A stretch of DNA of 64,000 nt. It comes from RUG563 sp045590215. GTDB lineage: Bacteria; Bacillota; Clostridia; Christensenellales; Aristaeellaceae. The position numbers and the translations under genes are program-made. Under the pieces are notes generated by a model. It worked only from the letters and a program-made list of their open reading frames with translations, did not search any database and had not been told where the DNA came from. This document shows, piece after piece, positions 1 through 8,573 of the stretch (its first letter is position 1; every line of letters starts with the position of its first letter). The stretch lies in NCBI GenBank assembly GCA_045590215.1, contig JAZNQO010000017.1:1-64000 (forward strand). Reading direction: 5' to 3'.

Positions 1-1
1 C

Positions 2-493
2 AAGGAGCTCAAGTACGTCAAGAACGTCGTTGTTGCTACTGCTGACGCTGAAATCGCTGCTGCTGGCGTTGAGCTGAAGTATGAGGTTGGTACCATGATC
101 GAGATTCCTCGCGCATGCCTGACCGCTGACGAGATCGCTCAGAACGCTGACTTCTTCTGCTTCGGTACCAACGACCTGACTCAGATGACCTACGGCTTCT
201 CCCGTGACGACGCTGGTAAGTTCCTGAACGCTTACTACGATGCAAAGATCTTCGAAAACGATCCCTTCGCTAAGCTGGACCAGACCGGTGTTGGTAAGCT
301 GATGAACATGGCTTGCAAGCTGGGCCGCGAAAACAACAAGAAGCTGCACATCGGTATCTGCGGCGAACACGGCGGCGATCCCACTTCCGTGGAATTCTGC
401 CACAAGATCGGCCTGGACTATGTGTCCTGCTCTCCCTTCCGTGTGCCGATCGCTCGTCTGGCTGCTGCTCAGGCTGCTATCAGTGGCAAGTAA
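2..493 (+). CDS. ppdK: Pyruvate, phosphate dikinase, C-terminal end (5' truncated by window)
   Basis: The reading frame is open from base 2 and ends at a TAA at 491-493, so only about the last 163 residues are present. They match the PEP/pyruvate-binding TIM-barrel end of pyruvate phosphate dikinase: GTMIEIPRA, FFCFGTNDLTQMTYGFSRDD, and ICGEHGGDP, whose Cys is the catalytic proton donor of the family. PPDK interconverts PEP, AMP and PPi with pyruvate, ATP and Pi in the cytoplasm and is typical of anaerobic Clostridia. Codons are strongly biased (GCT, CTG, ATC, AAG), suggesting high expression. A strong terminator follows. PEP synthase or enzyme I share this fold, but the motif spelling fits PPDK best. 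Confidence 0.95.
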   Translation, partial: KELKYVKNVVVATADAEIAAAGVELKYEVGTMIEIPRACLTADEIAQNADFFCFGTNDLTQMTYGFSRDDAGKFLNAYYDAKIFENDPFAKLDQTGVGKLMNMACKLGRENNKKLHIGICGEHGGDPTSVEFCHKIGLDYVSCSPFRVPIARLAAAQAAISGK

Positions 494-552
494 TAAATTT
501 TCCGAAGCGCAGGCTTCGTAAGAAACAGGATTGTATAATCTAACAAACAGCC

Positions 553-590
553 ACAGCCCCATGATCTGTAAGGATCATGGGGCTGTTTTG
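553..590 (+). terminator. Intrinsic terminator of ppdK
   Basis: A perfect 14-bp stem (553-566 with 573-586, 6-nt loop) rich in G-C is followed by TTTTG. It lies 60 bases after the ppdK stop, so it is the likely transcript end. The remaining bases to 732 show no gene I can support. Confidence 0.85.
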
Positions 591-732
591 TTATGTGATG
601 AGAATGCTGTCTGCAGCTTTTTTGCAGGAATTTTCAGCCGATGGAAGGGATAAAAAAACCCTTCTTGCATTTAACCGGCTGCCGGAGGGCAGAGGGGGCA
701 GGAAGGGGACGTTTGTTTTTTGGGGCAAAGGA

Positions 733-1650
733 TTAAGTGAGCACGGCGAGGATGGTGAAGAAGAGGATACTGACCACCGTCAGGGCAGAGAGGGCGGAGG
801 AAACATCGGCTCTTTCCTCTTCCACATCCGCAAACACGGGCAGCACAAAGGGGGCTGGCAGGATGAAAAGCAGCAGCAGTGCGTTCAGGGCTATCATGCC
901 GCCCAGCAGGAAGCGGTCAATGAGCAGCACGATGCCAAGCAGCACGGCCGAAACAAACAGGCGCAGCAGAATGAGGGACGTGATTTTCTTCCATTTAATT
1001 TCTTTGGGCGAGAGATCATAGCCGATGGCAAGCAGAATCAAAGCACTGGTGGGGGCGGAGATGAAATCGGTGATGGCATCGAGCACATTGCTGATGCCGG
1101 TGGGCTGCAGGGCTTTATACAGCCCGGTGGCACCAAAGAGGAGCCCGGCGATGATAGCCCAGACGGTGGGGGAAACGAGGGCTTCCTTCAAGGCACCCTT
1201 CACGCCGCTTTTGCCGGAGAGGAGAATTTTGTACACCGTGAAAACGAACAGCACCTGACCCAGATCCACCATAGCGAAGGATGAAACAGATGCACCGGGA
1301 TAGAGAATGGCGAAAAGGGCATAGCCAAGCATGCCGGCCTCAAATCCGGCAGCAAGGAAAGGAGAGAGCTTGCCGGGAATATGAAAACGGCGGCACAGGA
1401 AAAAGCCTAAAAACAATGCCAGCAGGCAGGAGGAGAAAATAGTAACGGGCACGCAGATGCTGCGAACCGAATATTCCGCCGTGGCAAAGGCGGAAAACAT
1501 CACGGCAGGCAGGGCAATATTTACCGCCACATTTTTCAGGGCGTTGACGCCGTCCCTTGTCAGCAGCTGCTTCTTCCGGCAAAGTACCCCCAGAAACAGC
1601 ACGATAAAAACGGGCAGAACCTTTTGCAGCAATTGCATCACAGCATCCAT
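733..1650 (-). CDS. AEC (auxin efflux carrier) family transporter
   Basis: About 305 residues, nearly all membrane-embedded, with the two five-helix halves typical of the AEC/BART superfamily: an N-terminal LPVFIVLFLGVLCRKK helix, then a conserved N-V-x-x-x-x-LPAVMFSAF segment, a charged centre, and a second half with LILLAIGYDLSP and a final helix ending at the C-terminus. AEC proteins export or import small organic acids and related anions. The frame is open further upstream, but the start at 1650 has AAAGGA 12 bases in front and begins right before the first helix, so I prefer it. It is a single-gene unit, transcribed toward the ppdK terminator. Substrate cannot be read from sequence. Confidence 0.85.
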   Translation of the reverse strand: MDAVMQLLQKVLPVFIVLFLGVLCRKKQLLTRDGVNALKNVAVNIALPAVMFSAFATAEYSVRSICVPVTIFSSCLLALFLGFFLCRRFHIPGKLSPFLAAGFEAGMLGYALFAILYPGASVSSFAMVDLGQVLFVFTVYKILLSGKSGVKGALKEALVSPTVWAIIAGLLFGATGLYKALQPTGISNVLDAITDFISAPTSALILLAIGYDLSPKEIKWKKITSLILLRLFVSAVLLGIVLLIDRFLLGGMIALNALLLLFILPAPFVLPVFADVEEERADVSSALSALTVVSILFFTILAVLT

Positions 1651-1760
1651 AAGCGTATACAATCCTTTCGTGAGAGACGCCTGTTTCGGCGCAGCTTTGC
1701 CTCTATGATACCACAAAAAGAAAGGAACAACAATAGAAGATTCGTGATGAGGGAAGATGA

Positions 1761-1789
1761 TTGACAGCGAAAGGCAGGTGTGCTATGCT
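1761..1789 (+). promoter_or_regulatory. Sigma-A-type promoter for the small membrane protein
   Basis: A consensus -35 TTGACA (1761-1766) is separated by 17 bases from TATGCT (1784-1789), about 35 bases ahead of the start codon at 1825. Confidence 0.65.
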
Positions 1790-1824
1790 TTGAAGGACGA
1801 AAAAATCAATCATGAGGTGGAACA

Positions 1825-2082
1825 ATGATGAATAAAAATACCCATGCCATTTTGCTGGCTCTGGTGGGCGGCTATATTCTGTATACGGCATATCATCTGA
1901 TTGAAAATCTGACGGGGGGGAAGGCGGATATGTCGCCAACCGCCGCCATCATTGCGGCTGCTTTCTTTGGGATTGCCGGGATTGCCGTTATGATTTACGC
2001 ATGGAAAGTGTGGAAAGAGGCCAAAAAGGAAGCGCAAAACGAGCAAAAAGAGGAAAAACAGGATACAATGGATATTAAATGA
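1825..2082 (+). CDS. Small two-helix membrane protein, unknown function
   Basis: Eighty-five residues with two hydrophobic segments (about 8-28 and 38-60) followed by a charged, Lys/Glu-rich tail. No family recognised. GAGGTGG at 1814-1820 precedes two consecutive ATG codons; the second (1828) has better spacing, so the true start may be one codon later. It has its own promoter and stands between the divergent AEC gene and the sugar ABC operon. The tail is probably cytoplasmic by the positive-inside rule. Function is not inferred. Confidence 0.7.
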   Translation: MMNKNTHAILLALVGGYILYTAYHLIENLTGGKADMSPTAAIIAAAFFGIAGIAVMIYAWKVWKEAKKEAQNEQKEEKQDTMDIK

Positions 2083-2147
2083 ATGAAAAAAGGATATTTT
2101 TGTTCTAAAAAAGCGATAAAATTCATGATTAATTAAAAAAATTACCA

Positions 2148-2176
2148 TTTACAAAATGCGAGTTTATGTGTATAAT
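2148..2176 (+). promoter_or_regulatory. Promoter of the sugar ABC importer operon
   Basis: TTTACA (2148-2153), a 17-base spacer and a perfect TATAAT (2171-2176) lie in an AT-rich stretch about 50 bases before the chvE-type start. It fits the high expression suggested by the biased codon use of the binding protein. Confidence 0.75.
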
Positions 2177-2225
2177 TAGGTCAGAACTTTTCCGTAAAAT
2201 ATAAAAAATAAGGAGATGTAAAGAA

Positions 2226-3335
2226 ATGAAAAAGTTCGTATCCCTCGTTTTGGCTCTGGCTATGCTGCTGAGCGTGTGCGCTTTCGCCTCTGCGGAAGAT
2301 GCTCCCAAGAAGATCGGTATCTCCATGCCCACCCAGTCTCTGGAACGCTGGAACCGTGACGGCTCCTACCTGAAGGCCGAATTTGAAAAAGCCGGCTTTG
2401 AAACCATCCTGACCTACTCCGACAACGATGCCAGCCGTCAGGTGAACGACATCCAGAACATGCTGGCCGATGGCGTGGACCTGCTGGTTATCTCCGCTAT
2501 CGATGCTGAAGCTCTGAACACCGTTATGGACGAAGCGGCTTCCCTGGAAGTGCCCGTCATTTCTTATGACCGCCTGATCCTCAACGACGCTGTTTCCTAC
2601 TATGTATCTTTCGACAACTACACCGTTGGTAAGCTGCAGGGCGAATTCGTAGAAAAGACCCTGGATCTGGCCAATGCCGGTGATAAGGTTTACAACATCG
2701 AATTCACCGCCGGTGACCCCGCTGACACCAATGCTACCTACTTCTTCAACGGTGCTTTCGACGTGATGAAGCCCTACATTGATAACGGCACTCTGAAGGT
2801 TGTTTCCGGCCAGACCGAATTTGCCGCTGTTGCCACTGCCCAGTGGAACACCGACAACGCCCTGAACCGTGCTTCCAACCTGCTGGCTTCCTACTATGCC
2901 GATGGCACCCAGCTGGATGTGTGGCTCTGCTCCAACGACTCCACCGCTCTGGGCGTAGCTCAGGCTATCGAAACCGACTATGCCGGTGAAAACGCTGTGA
3001 TCGTGACCGGTCAGGACGGCGACATCGCCAACCTCAAGAACATCGTGGACGGCAAGCAGACCATGACCGTTTACAAGAATGTTATGAATGAAGCCGTTGT
3101 TACCCTGGCTCTGGCTCAGGCTATGCTGACCGGCGAAGTGGACGGCGAAGCTCTGGCTCAGACCTTCGGCGTGCCCTGCGCTTATGACGTAGAATCCTAC
3201 GAAAAGACCCCCGGCAACAAGGTTCCCTCCTTCCTGCTGGTGCCCTCCACCATCACCAAGGACAATCTGCAGGAACTGGTTGACACCGGCCTGTACACCA
3301 TGGGCGAAGACGGCTATCTGGCTGCTGCTCAGTAA
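2226..3335 (+). CDS. chvE: Multiple-monosaccharide ABC transporter substrate-binding protein (ChvE/periplasmic-binding-protein 4 type)
   Basis: 369 residues: a Sec signal (about 1-23), then a class I periplasmic sugar-binding fold with KIGISMPTQSLERWNRDG near the N-terminus, TYSDNDASRQVNDIQNM, and DGVDLLVISAIDAEAL, all hallmarks of ChvE-like binding proteins for galactose, arabinose, xylose and glucose. It should capture the sugar outside the membrane and deliver it to the MmsA/MmsB-type transporter encoded next. SD AAGGAG at 2210-2216 supports the start. Odd: most Gram-positive binding proteins are lipoproteins, yet the only candidate lipobox here is L-S-V-C (Cys18), with an unusual Val before the Cys, and an AFASA site fits signal peptidase I. 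Codon bias indicates heavy expression. Confidence 0.93.
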   Translation: MKKFVSLVLALAMLLSVCAFASAEDAPKKIGISMPTQSLERWNRDGSYLKAEFEKAGFETILTYSDNDASRQVNDIQNMLADGVDLLVISAIDAEALNTVMDEAASLEVPVISYDRLILNDAVSYYVSFDNYTVGKLQGEFVEKTLDLANAGDKVYNIEFTAGDPADTNATYFFNGAFDVMKPYIDNGTLKVVSGQTEFAAVATAQWNTDNALNRASNLLASYYADGTQLDVWLCSNDSTALGVAQAIETDYAGENAVIVTGQDGDIANLKNIVDGKQTMTVYKNVMNEAVVTLALAQAMLTGEVDGEALAQTFGVPCAYDVESYEKTPGNKVPSFLLVPSTITKDNLQELVDTGLYTMGEDGYLAAAQ

Positions 3336-3396
3336 TGAAATAATGTCGGTTTCTCCCGAAAGGGCGTGCTGACTGACAAACCAGTTGTGTTTGACT

Positions 3397-3417
3397 GGGC
3401 GGGGCACTGCCCCGCCC
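3397..3417 (+). terminator. Intergenic G-C hairpin after chvE (attenuator or mRNA-stabilising stem)
   Basis: A perfect 9-bp stem (3397-3405 with 3409-3417, 3-nt loop) made only of G and C, followed by TTTC. The short U run suggests partial termination or protection of the chvE mRNA 3' end, a common way to make more binding protein than transporter. Confidence 0.6.
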
Positions 3418-3448
3418 TTTCAACGTGTTGCGAAAGGAGGAATGAAAC

Positions 3449-4981
3449 TTGGCTGACATCATTCTGGAAATGAAGTCAATCACCAAGGAATTCCCGGGCG
3501 TAAAGGCATTGGATAACGTGAATCTGGTTGTGGAAAGAGGGGAAATCCACGCCCTGATCGGTGAAAACGGTGCCGGCAAATCCACATTGATGAAGGTGCT
3601 CAGCGGTATTCATCCTTACGGCACATATGAGGGTGAATTCTATTACAACGGCGAGCTGTGCCAATTCAAGACCCTCAAGGATTCCGAAGAAAAAAACATC
3701 GTGATCATCCATCAGGAACTGGCGTTGATCCCGCTGCTCACCATTGGTGAAAATATGTTCCTGGGCAATGAATTCAAGAAAAACGGCGTTATCGACTGGG
3801 ACAAAACCTATGCCGAAGCTGAAAAAAATATGAAGCAGGTGGGCCTGCAGGAATCTGCCCGTACCTTGATTAAGGATATCGGTACCGGCAAGCAGCAGCT
3901 GGTGGAAATCGCCAAGGCGTTTTCCAAGAACGTGAAGCTGCTGATTCTGGACGAACCCACATCTTCCCTCAATGATGAGGACGCCAAAATGCTGCTGGAT
4001 TTGCTGATGGAATTCAAAAAGCAGGGGCTGACCTCTATCATCATCACCCATAAATTGAACGAGATCATTTACTGCGCCGATAAGGCCACCATCCTGCGTG
4101 ACGGTGCCACCATCGAAACGCTGGTGAAGGGCGTGGATGATCTCAGTGAAGATCGGATTATCAAGGGCATGGTAGGCCGTTCCATGGACGACCGCTATCC
4201 TGCCCGTGAACATAATATTTTGCCCGAAGTGAGCATGGAAGTGGAAAACTGGACGGTGCATCATCCGCTGTACCCGGAAAAAGTGGTGGTGGATAATGTG
4301 TCCTTTAAGGTGCATAAGGGCGAAGTGATCGGCTTCTCCGGGCTGCAGGGTGCCGGGCGCACGGAACTGGCCATGTCCATTTTCGGCAAGAGCTATGGCG
4401 TGGATATTACGGGCAAGCTGAAGATCAACGGCAAGGAAAAGAACCTCAAAATCCCCCACGATGCCATTCGTGCCGGGCTTGCCTATGTGACGGAAGACCG
4501 CAAAACAAACGGCCTTTTGCTGAACGAAACCATCCGCATGAACACCACGCTGGCCCGGCTGGATAAGGTGTGCAATCATGGCATCATTGACCGGGATAAG
4601 GAACGCATTGAAGCCGAAAAGATGCGCAAGGAAATGGGCACCAAAACGCCTTCCGTTGAACAGCTGATCGGCAATTTGTCCGGCGGGAACCAGCAGAAAG
4701 CACTGCTTGGCAAGTGGATGTTTATCGAGCCGGATATCCTGATTCTGGACGAACCCACCCGCGGCATTGACGTGGGTGCCAAGTATGATATTTACTGCCT
4801 GATTAACCAGATGGTGGAGGCAGGGAAATCCGTCATCATGATCTCATCCGAAATGCCGGAACTGCTGGGTATGAGCGACCGCATTTATGTCATGAACGAA
4901 GGAAAGCTGCTGGCTGAACTGGAAACCAAGGATGCTACTCAGGAAATCATCATGGGTTACATCCTCAGAGACAGCAAATAA
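3449..4981 (+). CDS. mmsA: Multiple-monosaccharide ABC transporter ATP-binding protein (double ATPase)
   Basis: 510 residues with two ATP-binding cassettes. The first has Walker A GENGAGKST (about residues 38-46), a Q-loop (IHQELAL) and Walker B LLILDEPTSSL; the second has a modified Walker A region (GFSGLQGAGRTEL), the signature LSGGNQQKALLGK and Walker B ILILDEPTRGIDVGAK. This is the layout of the sugar importers RbsA, XylG and GguA. It powers sugar uptake with the neighbouring permease. Translation starts at TTG: AAAGGAGG at 3433-3440 lies 8 bases before it, and no better start exists. The first cassette's signature region reads IGTGKQQLVEIAK, as usual for this family. Confidence 0.93.
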   Translation: MADIILEMKSITKEFPGVKALDNVNLVVERGEIHALIGENGAGKSTLMKVLSGIHPYGTYEGEFYYNGELCQFKTLKDSEEKNIVIIHQELALIPLLTIGENMFLGNEFKKNGVIDWDKTYAEAEKNMKQVGLQESARTLIKDIGTGKQQLVEIAKAFSKNVKLLILDEPTSSLNDEDAKMLLDLLMEFKKQGLTSIIITHKLNEIIYCADKATILRDGATIETLVKGVDDLSEDRIIKGMVGRSMDDRYPAREHNILPEVSMEVENWTVHHPLYPEKVVVDNVSFKVHKGEVIGFSGLQGAGRTELAMSIFGKSYGVDITGKLKINGKEKNLKIPHDAIRAGLAYVTEDRKTNGLLLNETIRMNTTLARLDKVCNHGIIDRDKERIEAEKMRKEMGTKTPSVEQLIGNLSGGNQQKALLGKWMFIEPDILILDEPTRGIDVGAKYDIYCLINQMVEAGKSVIMISSEMPELLGMSDRIYVMNEGKLLAELETKDATQEIIMGYILRDSK

Positions 4982-5031
4982 GCTGGGCACACAGTGCTGT
5001 ATGTGAAAATTCACGAAAAGGAGAGTTTCCC

Positions 5032-6315
5032 ATGACGACAACAACGATGGGATCCGGTGCCAAACAAGAAAGCACGAAGAGAAAAATAACCAAATTTCTG
5101 ACGAAGAACTCCATGACCATTGCCCTTGTGGTGGTGTTTGTGTTGTTCTATTTCCTGACGGAAGGCCGTCTTTTGTACGCCCAGAACATGTCCAACCTGC
5201 TTTTGCAGAACGGCTATGTGCTGGTCATGGCCTGCGGCATGCTGCTGTGCATCCTCACCGGTGGTAACATTGACCTTTCCGTCGGTTCCGTGATTTGTCT
5301 CACGGGCGGTCTGGCCGCTGTGCTGATTACAAATCTGGGCTGGAACGTGTACCTCACCATTGCCCTGTGCCTGACGATTGGCCTGGCCGTGGGTATCTGG
5401 CAGGGCTATTGGATTGGCTATGTGCGTATTCCTCCCTTCATTACGACGCTGGCCGGTATGTTCATTTTCCGTGGCGTGGGCCGCTTGATTCTGGACAGTA
5501 AAACCGTGGCCATTCAGGATGCCACATTCAAAAACCTGTTCACTTCCTATATCACCATCCCCGGCTTGGATGGTAATCTGGTGACAGAAGTCAACAAAAA
5601 GGGCGTGGAAGTGACCAAGTGGGTTTATCATAACGTGGAAACCGGCTTGGGCACGTTCAAGGCCTGGTCTCCCTTGATTATCGGTGCCATCGTGGTGGTT
5701 GCCATTTTGGTGATGACGGCGTATAACCGTGCCAACAAGAAAAAGCACGGCTATCAGCAGAACAGCGCATTGGCCGATTACAGCAAGAGCGTTGTGATCG
5801 GTGCCGTAATTCTGTGGTATTGCCTGATGCTGAGCCAGTATAAGGGCATTTCCATTATGCTGATCTGGGTGCTTGTAATTTGCCTGATCTATCATTTCAT
5901 CACGTCCAAGACGGCGTTTGGCCGCTATTTCTACGCCGTTGGCGGCAACGAAAAGGCCACCCGTCTTTCCGGTATCAACACCAATAAGGTGTACTTCCTG
6001 GCCTATGCCAATATGGGCTTGCTGGCCGGCCTGTGCGGCCTGCTGTGCTTGGCTCGCGTTGGCTCCGTTTCTGGCCAGACGGGTACTTCCTTTGAAATGG
6101 ACGCCATCGGCTCCTGCTTCATCGGCGGTGCTTCCGCTTACGGCGGCAGCGGCACGGTTGGTGGCGTTGTGATCGGCGCACTTTTGCTGGGCGTTATCAA
6201 CATGGGCATGTCCATCATGGGTATTACGGACTCTTGGCAGTACGTGGTTAAGGGTGCTGTGCTGCTGGTTGCCGTTATCTTCGACGTGGTGTCCAGCCGC
6301 AAGACCAGCAAATAA
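5032..6315 (+). CDS. mmsB: Multiple-monosaccharide ABC transporter permease
   Basis: 427 residues with roughly ten hydrophobic helices and the branched-chain/ribose permease (BPD_transp_2) signature: GGNIDLSVGSVICLTGGLAAVL near residues 80-100, IPPFITTLAGMFIFRG, and a C-terminal GGASAYGGSGTVGGVVIGALLLG. A soluble-looking insertion of about 100 residues between the helices (around 170-240) is typical of the GguB/MmsB class and separates it from shorter RbsC permeases. It forms the membrane channel of the importer with chvE and mmsA upstream. SD AAGGAGAG precedes the ATG, and a perfect terminator follows at 6335. Confidence 0.93.
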   Translation: MTTTTMGSGAKQESTKRKITKFLTKNSMTIALVVVFVLFYFLTEGRLLYAQNMSNLLLQNGYVLVMACGMLLCILTGGNIDLSVGSVICLTGGLAAVLITNLGWNVYLTIALCLTIGLAVGIWQGYWIGYVRIPPFITTLAGMFIFRGVGRLILDSKTVAIQDATFKNLFTSYITIPGLDGNLVTEVNKKGVEVTKWVYHNVETGLGTFKAWSPLIIGAIVVVAILVMTAYNRANKKKHGYQQNSALADYSKSVVIGAVILWYCLMLSQYKGISIMLIWVLVICLIYHFITSKTAFGRYFYAVGGNEKATRLSGINTNKVYFLAYANMGLLAGLCGLLCLARVGSVSGQTGTSFEMDAIGSCFIGGASAYGGSGTVGGVVIGALLLGVINMGMSIMGITDSWQYVVKGAVLLVAVIFDVVSSRKTSK

Positions 6316-6334
6316 TTTCTGTTGCAAAACACAG

Positions 6335-6368
6335 GAGGCGCAGTGCCAAAGGGTGCTGCGCCTCTTTT
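6335..6368 (+). terminator. Terminator of the sugar ABC operon
   Basis: A perfect 9-bp stem (6335-6343 with 6356-6364, 12-nt loop) followed by TTTT ends the chvE-mmsA-mmsB transcript. The ribosome binding site of the next gene (GGGAGGAAAGG) begins immediately after it, so read-through would feed that gene. Confidence 0.85.
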
Positions 6369-6381
6369 GGGAGGAAAGGCA

Positions 6382-6807
6382 ATGGGCAATGCGGAAAGCC
6401 TGCGGAACATTTACCGGGAATATGTGCAGAAAGCGGAGCAGCTGATGGCTGGCAGGAAGCCGGGGGATGGCTTGCTTGGCATGGGCAATAAGCCGCAGGA
6501 TGCTGCCTGCCACGATTGGTTTGACGGGCAGGTGGCAGCGGAAATGGCGACGATGCAGGGTGATGATTGCCCGGAAGCGTTGTGCTTTATGCTGAAAGCG
6601 GAGAAGGAATTTCCGGCCCCGGCATGTGCCTGGCTGATGCTGATTGCGGTGCAGCGGCATGGCCTAACGCTAATTGAGCAGCTTTCGCCAAAGCAGGCGG
6701 AAGAGATGCTTCTGTGGTATAAAAACGCCTATGCACCCTTTACTCGATTGCCGGTGCAGAAGGAAATTTTGAAAAAATTGAAAATGCAAAAGCAAAAAAA
6801 TGTGTGA
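6382..6807 (+). CDS. Hypothetical cytoplasmic protein downstream of the sugar importer
   Basis: About 141 residues from the ATG at 6382, which has GGGAGGAAAGG just upstream; the frame is open 20 codons further but that stretch is the operon terminator. The protein is soluble, mixed alpha-helical by eye, with motifs LLGMGNKPQDAACHDWFD and DCPEALCFMLKAEKEF. Its order (short helix, Gly-rich turn, D-C-H-D-W-F) is suggestive of a compact helical bundle, but I recognise no family. It may be expressed by read-through from the sugar operon. The stop codon falls inside the stem of a bidirectional terminator. Confidence 0.7.
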   Translation: MGNAESLRNIYREYVQKAEQLMAGRKPGDGLLGMGNKPQDAACHDWFDGQVAAEMATMQGDDCPEALCFMLKAEKEFPAPACAWLMLIAVQRHGLTLIEQLSPKQAEEMLLWYKNAYAPFTRLPVQKEILKKLKMQKQKNV

Positions 6808-6829
6808 GGCATGACGCTTCACACATTTT
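6797..6829. terminator. Bidirectional terminator between convergent genes
   Basis: An 11-bp perfect stem (6797-6807 with 6819-6829) has A residues on one side and T residues on the other, so it can stop transcription in both directions. The stop codon of the upstream gene lies within it. Confidence 0.7.
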
Positions 6830-6858
6830 CAGGTTTGCCAGAATGGAAAACGGTATTT

Positions 6859-7422
6859 TCAGCAGCGTTTTGTTTCTTTCCTTTTGCCCATGCCCGGCAG
6901 CATTTCAAACAGCATACAGCCAAGCAAACAGCCGAAGGTGTTGTTCAGGATGTCATCAAACTCAAAAAGCCCGATCCGGAAAATATACTGGCTGATTTCG
7001 GTTGCGCAGCTGCAAAGGAAGCCTATCAGCACAATGCGCAGGGAAATATACCGGAAAAGGAAGCGGTTGCTTTCCTTGGGGCGCAGGGCAGGCCATAAGA
7101 AGGGCAGCAGATACCCAAGCGGAATATACAAAAGGATATTCAGCAGAATTTCCACCAGCAGGGGCAGATCCGTCACGGTAACGCCGTCTGCAAAGGAAAG
7201 GGAACGCCGGTAAGACCACAAAAGTTCCCATTTGGCGGTGGGGGCAGGCCGCACTGCCCGAAACAGAATGGTTTCATAAAGATTAGCGATCATATACACA
7301 ATGAAAATCACATATCGCATCAGCTTATAAACGCTGGACCAGCGGTGAAACAGACGATGCAGCACCGGCAGGCACAGCGCAAAAAATAAAACAAAAAGCG
7401 AAATGGTGGTAACCTGATCCAT
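6859..7422 (-). CDS. VanZ family membrane protein
   Basis: 187 residues with about five hydrophobic helices. The VanZ signature is visible: LLNILLYIPLGYLLPFLWP in the middle and, near the end, EISQYIFRIGLFEFDDILNNTFG, the usual E-x-x-Q plus D-D-x-x-N-x-x-G pattern. VanZ proteins are linked with low-level teicoplanin resistance in enterococci, but most chromosomal copies have no known role. It is monocistronic here, convergent with the gene at 6382. A start at 7422 puts the first helix at once after the N-terminus. Confidence 0.9.
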   Translation of the reverse strand: MDQVTTISLFVLFFALCLPVLHRLFHRWSSVYKLMRYVIFIVYMIANLYETILFRAVRPAPTAKWELLWSYRRSLSFADGVTVTDLPLLVEILLNILLYIPLGYLLPFLWPALRPKESNRFLFRYISLRIVLIGFLCSCATEISQYIFRIGLFEFDDILNNTFGCLLGCMLFEMLPGMGKRKETKRC

Positions 7423-7520
7423 AAGCCTCCGGGGATGATTTTATTTGCAAAGCCTTCATCCTACTTCATTTTATCATAATCGGGCAGGGGCTGCAATGGT
7501 GAAGGACGGAACAAAATGTA

Positions 7521-7557
7521 AAAAAAGCGGCCATCTTGCGATCAAGACGGCCGCTTT
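7521..7557 (-). terminator. Terminator of the AraC-type regulator gene
   Basis: On the minus strand a 9-bp outer stem (7549-7557 with 7524-7532), extended by an inner stem with one mismatch, is followed by a run of seven T residues. It starts 8 bases after the stop codon of the gene at 7565. Confidence 0.85.
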
Positions 7558-7564
7558 GTGTTCA

Positions 7565-8440
7565 TTAAATTCTTTCCACTGGCACCCAGATGGCTGTTTC
7601 GCAGTTGTCGCCGTTTGGGGTGTCCATATTATACCATTCGATATTGGCCCCCATGGCGATGCGGTATTCGCTGTTTCCCGGCAGCCATTCCCGGAAGATT
7701 TTTGTGTTCAAGCTTTGCAAGGCTCCGGGGAGCGGCCCCGTGCAAGGGAATTTGGCCCATTGCAGGGCAGGGAAGGTGAAAAGCTGCATCCCTTCCGGCA
7801 CCTCGCCGCCCTGATATCGCCCGGCGATCATGTATTGGAAAGTGCCTTTCGGGGTTCCTTCGTCAAGGCAGACGGCAAATTCGCCCACGCCGTTTTCCCG
7901 CATGGCCTTTTTGAGGGGCGTTTCGGGCTGGGACGGATGATGCTTTTGCATAAGCTCATCCCAGATTTTCGGGATGTCCTGATAGCTGGTTTCAAAGGCC
8001 ACGGGATAGGAAAAGCCGATCAATTGGAAGCTGTCCATTTTTTCTACGGTAAAGTGCATGTTGTTTCCTCCTTGGATGGTGATGGAAACCTGAAGGGGCA
8101 GGAAGGGGCGGATAAGGTGGGTATCCTTTTTTACCTGCATGGGGGTGAAGCCGTGGAAGCGGGAAAAGGCTTTGGTGAAGCTCTCTGGGCTGTCCCAGCC
8201 GTATTTCAGAGCCACGTCAAGCACCTTTGCCTCCGCATTGGCCAGCTCCAAGGCCGCTTTATACAGCCGCCTACACCGCACATATTCCGTCATGGAAAGC
8301 CCGGTCATCATGTGAAAGCCCTGCTGTAAATACAGGGGTGAAACCGCAGCGGCCCGGCAGGCCAGGTTGACGCAATCCTCTTGAAGAAGGGTTTTTTCCA
8401 TTTCGTCGATGGCGATGCAGATGCTTTGGGTCCAGTTCAT
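7565..8440 (-). CDS. AraC-family regulator with GyrI-like effector-binding domain
   Basis: About 291 residues. The N-terminal 105 carry two helix-turn-helix units of the AraC/XylS type (VNLACRAAAVSPLYLQQGFH and a second ending in PESFTKAFSRFHGFTPMQV). The C-terminal part from about residue 130 (MHFTVEKMDSFQLIGFSYPV to IWVPVERI) is a GyrI-like/Bacterial effector-binding domain, as in Rob and SoxS-like multidrug regulators. It probably senses a small hydrophobic ligand. The start at 8440 has AGGAGG 7 bases upstream; longer open frame runs into another gene's terminator. A TATAAT with TGn extension (8471-8476, minus strand) is a likely promoter. No obvious target gene is adjacent. Confidence 0.9.
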   Translation of the reverse strand: MNWTQSICIAIDEMEKTLLQEDCVNLACRAAAVSPLYLQQGFHMMTGLSMTEYVRCRRLYKAALELANAEAKVLDVALKYGWDSPESFTKAFSRFHGFTPMQVKKDTHLIRPFLPLQVSITIQGGNNMHFTVEKMDSFQLIGFSYPVAFETSYQDIPKIWDELMQKHHPSQPETPLKKAMRENGVGEFAVCLDEGTPKGTFQYMIAGRYQGGEVPEGMQLFTFPALQWAKFPCTGPLPGALQSLNTKIFREWLPGNSEYRIAMGANIEWYNMDTPNGDNCETAIWVPVERI

Positions 8441-8534
8441 GAGGCTGCCTCCTTCGTGGTTCATGCGCTGATTATAGCATAGGGAGCGGGAAAAATCCTG
8501 TCTTTTTGATGGGCGTTTTGTCCGGCGCGAATTG

Positions 8535-8567
8535 AAAAAAACGCCGTCTCTCAAGCAGAGACAGCGT
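8535..8567 (-). terminator. Terminator of the exported papain-like protein gene
   Basis: Minus-strand hairpin (8564-8567 plus 8557-8562 pairing with 8541-8544 plus 8546-8551, one mismatch) followed by a T7 run. It lies 7 bases after the stop at 8574. Confidence 0.8.
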
Positions 8568-8573
8568 GAAAGT

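Noticed and set aside
733..1716. Longer N-terminus for the AEC transporter
   Set aside because: The extra 22 residues have no SD and would precede the first helix with an atypical charged stretch.
5011..6660. Long minus-strand frame opposite the sugar permease gene
   Set aside because: No family resemblance and it is complementary to a clear ABC permease; a shadow of the biased codons.
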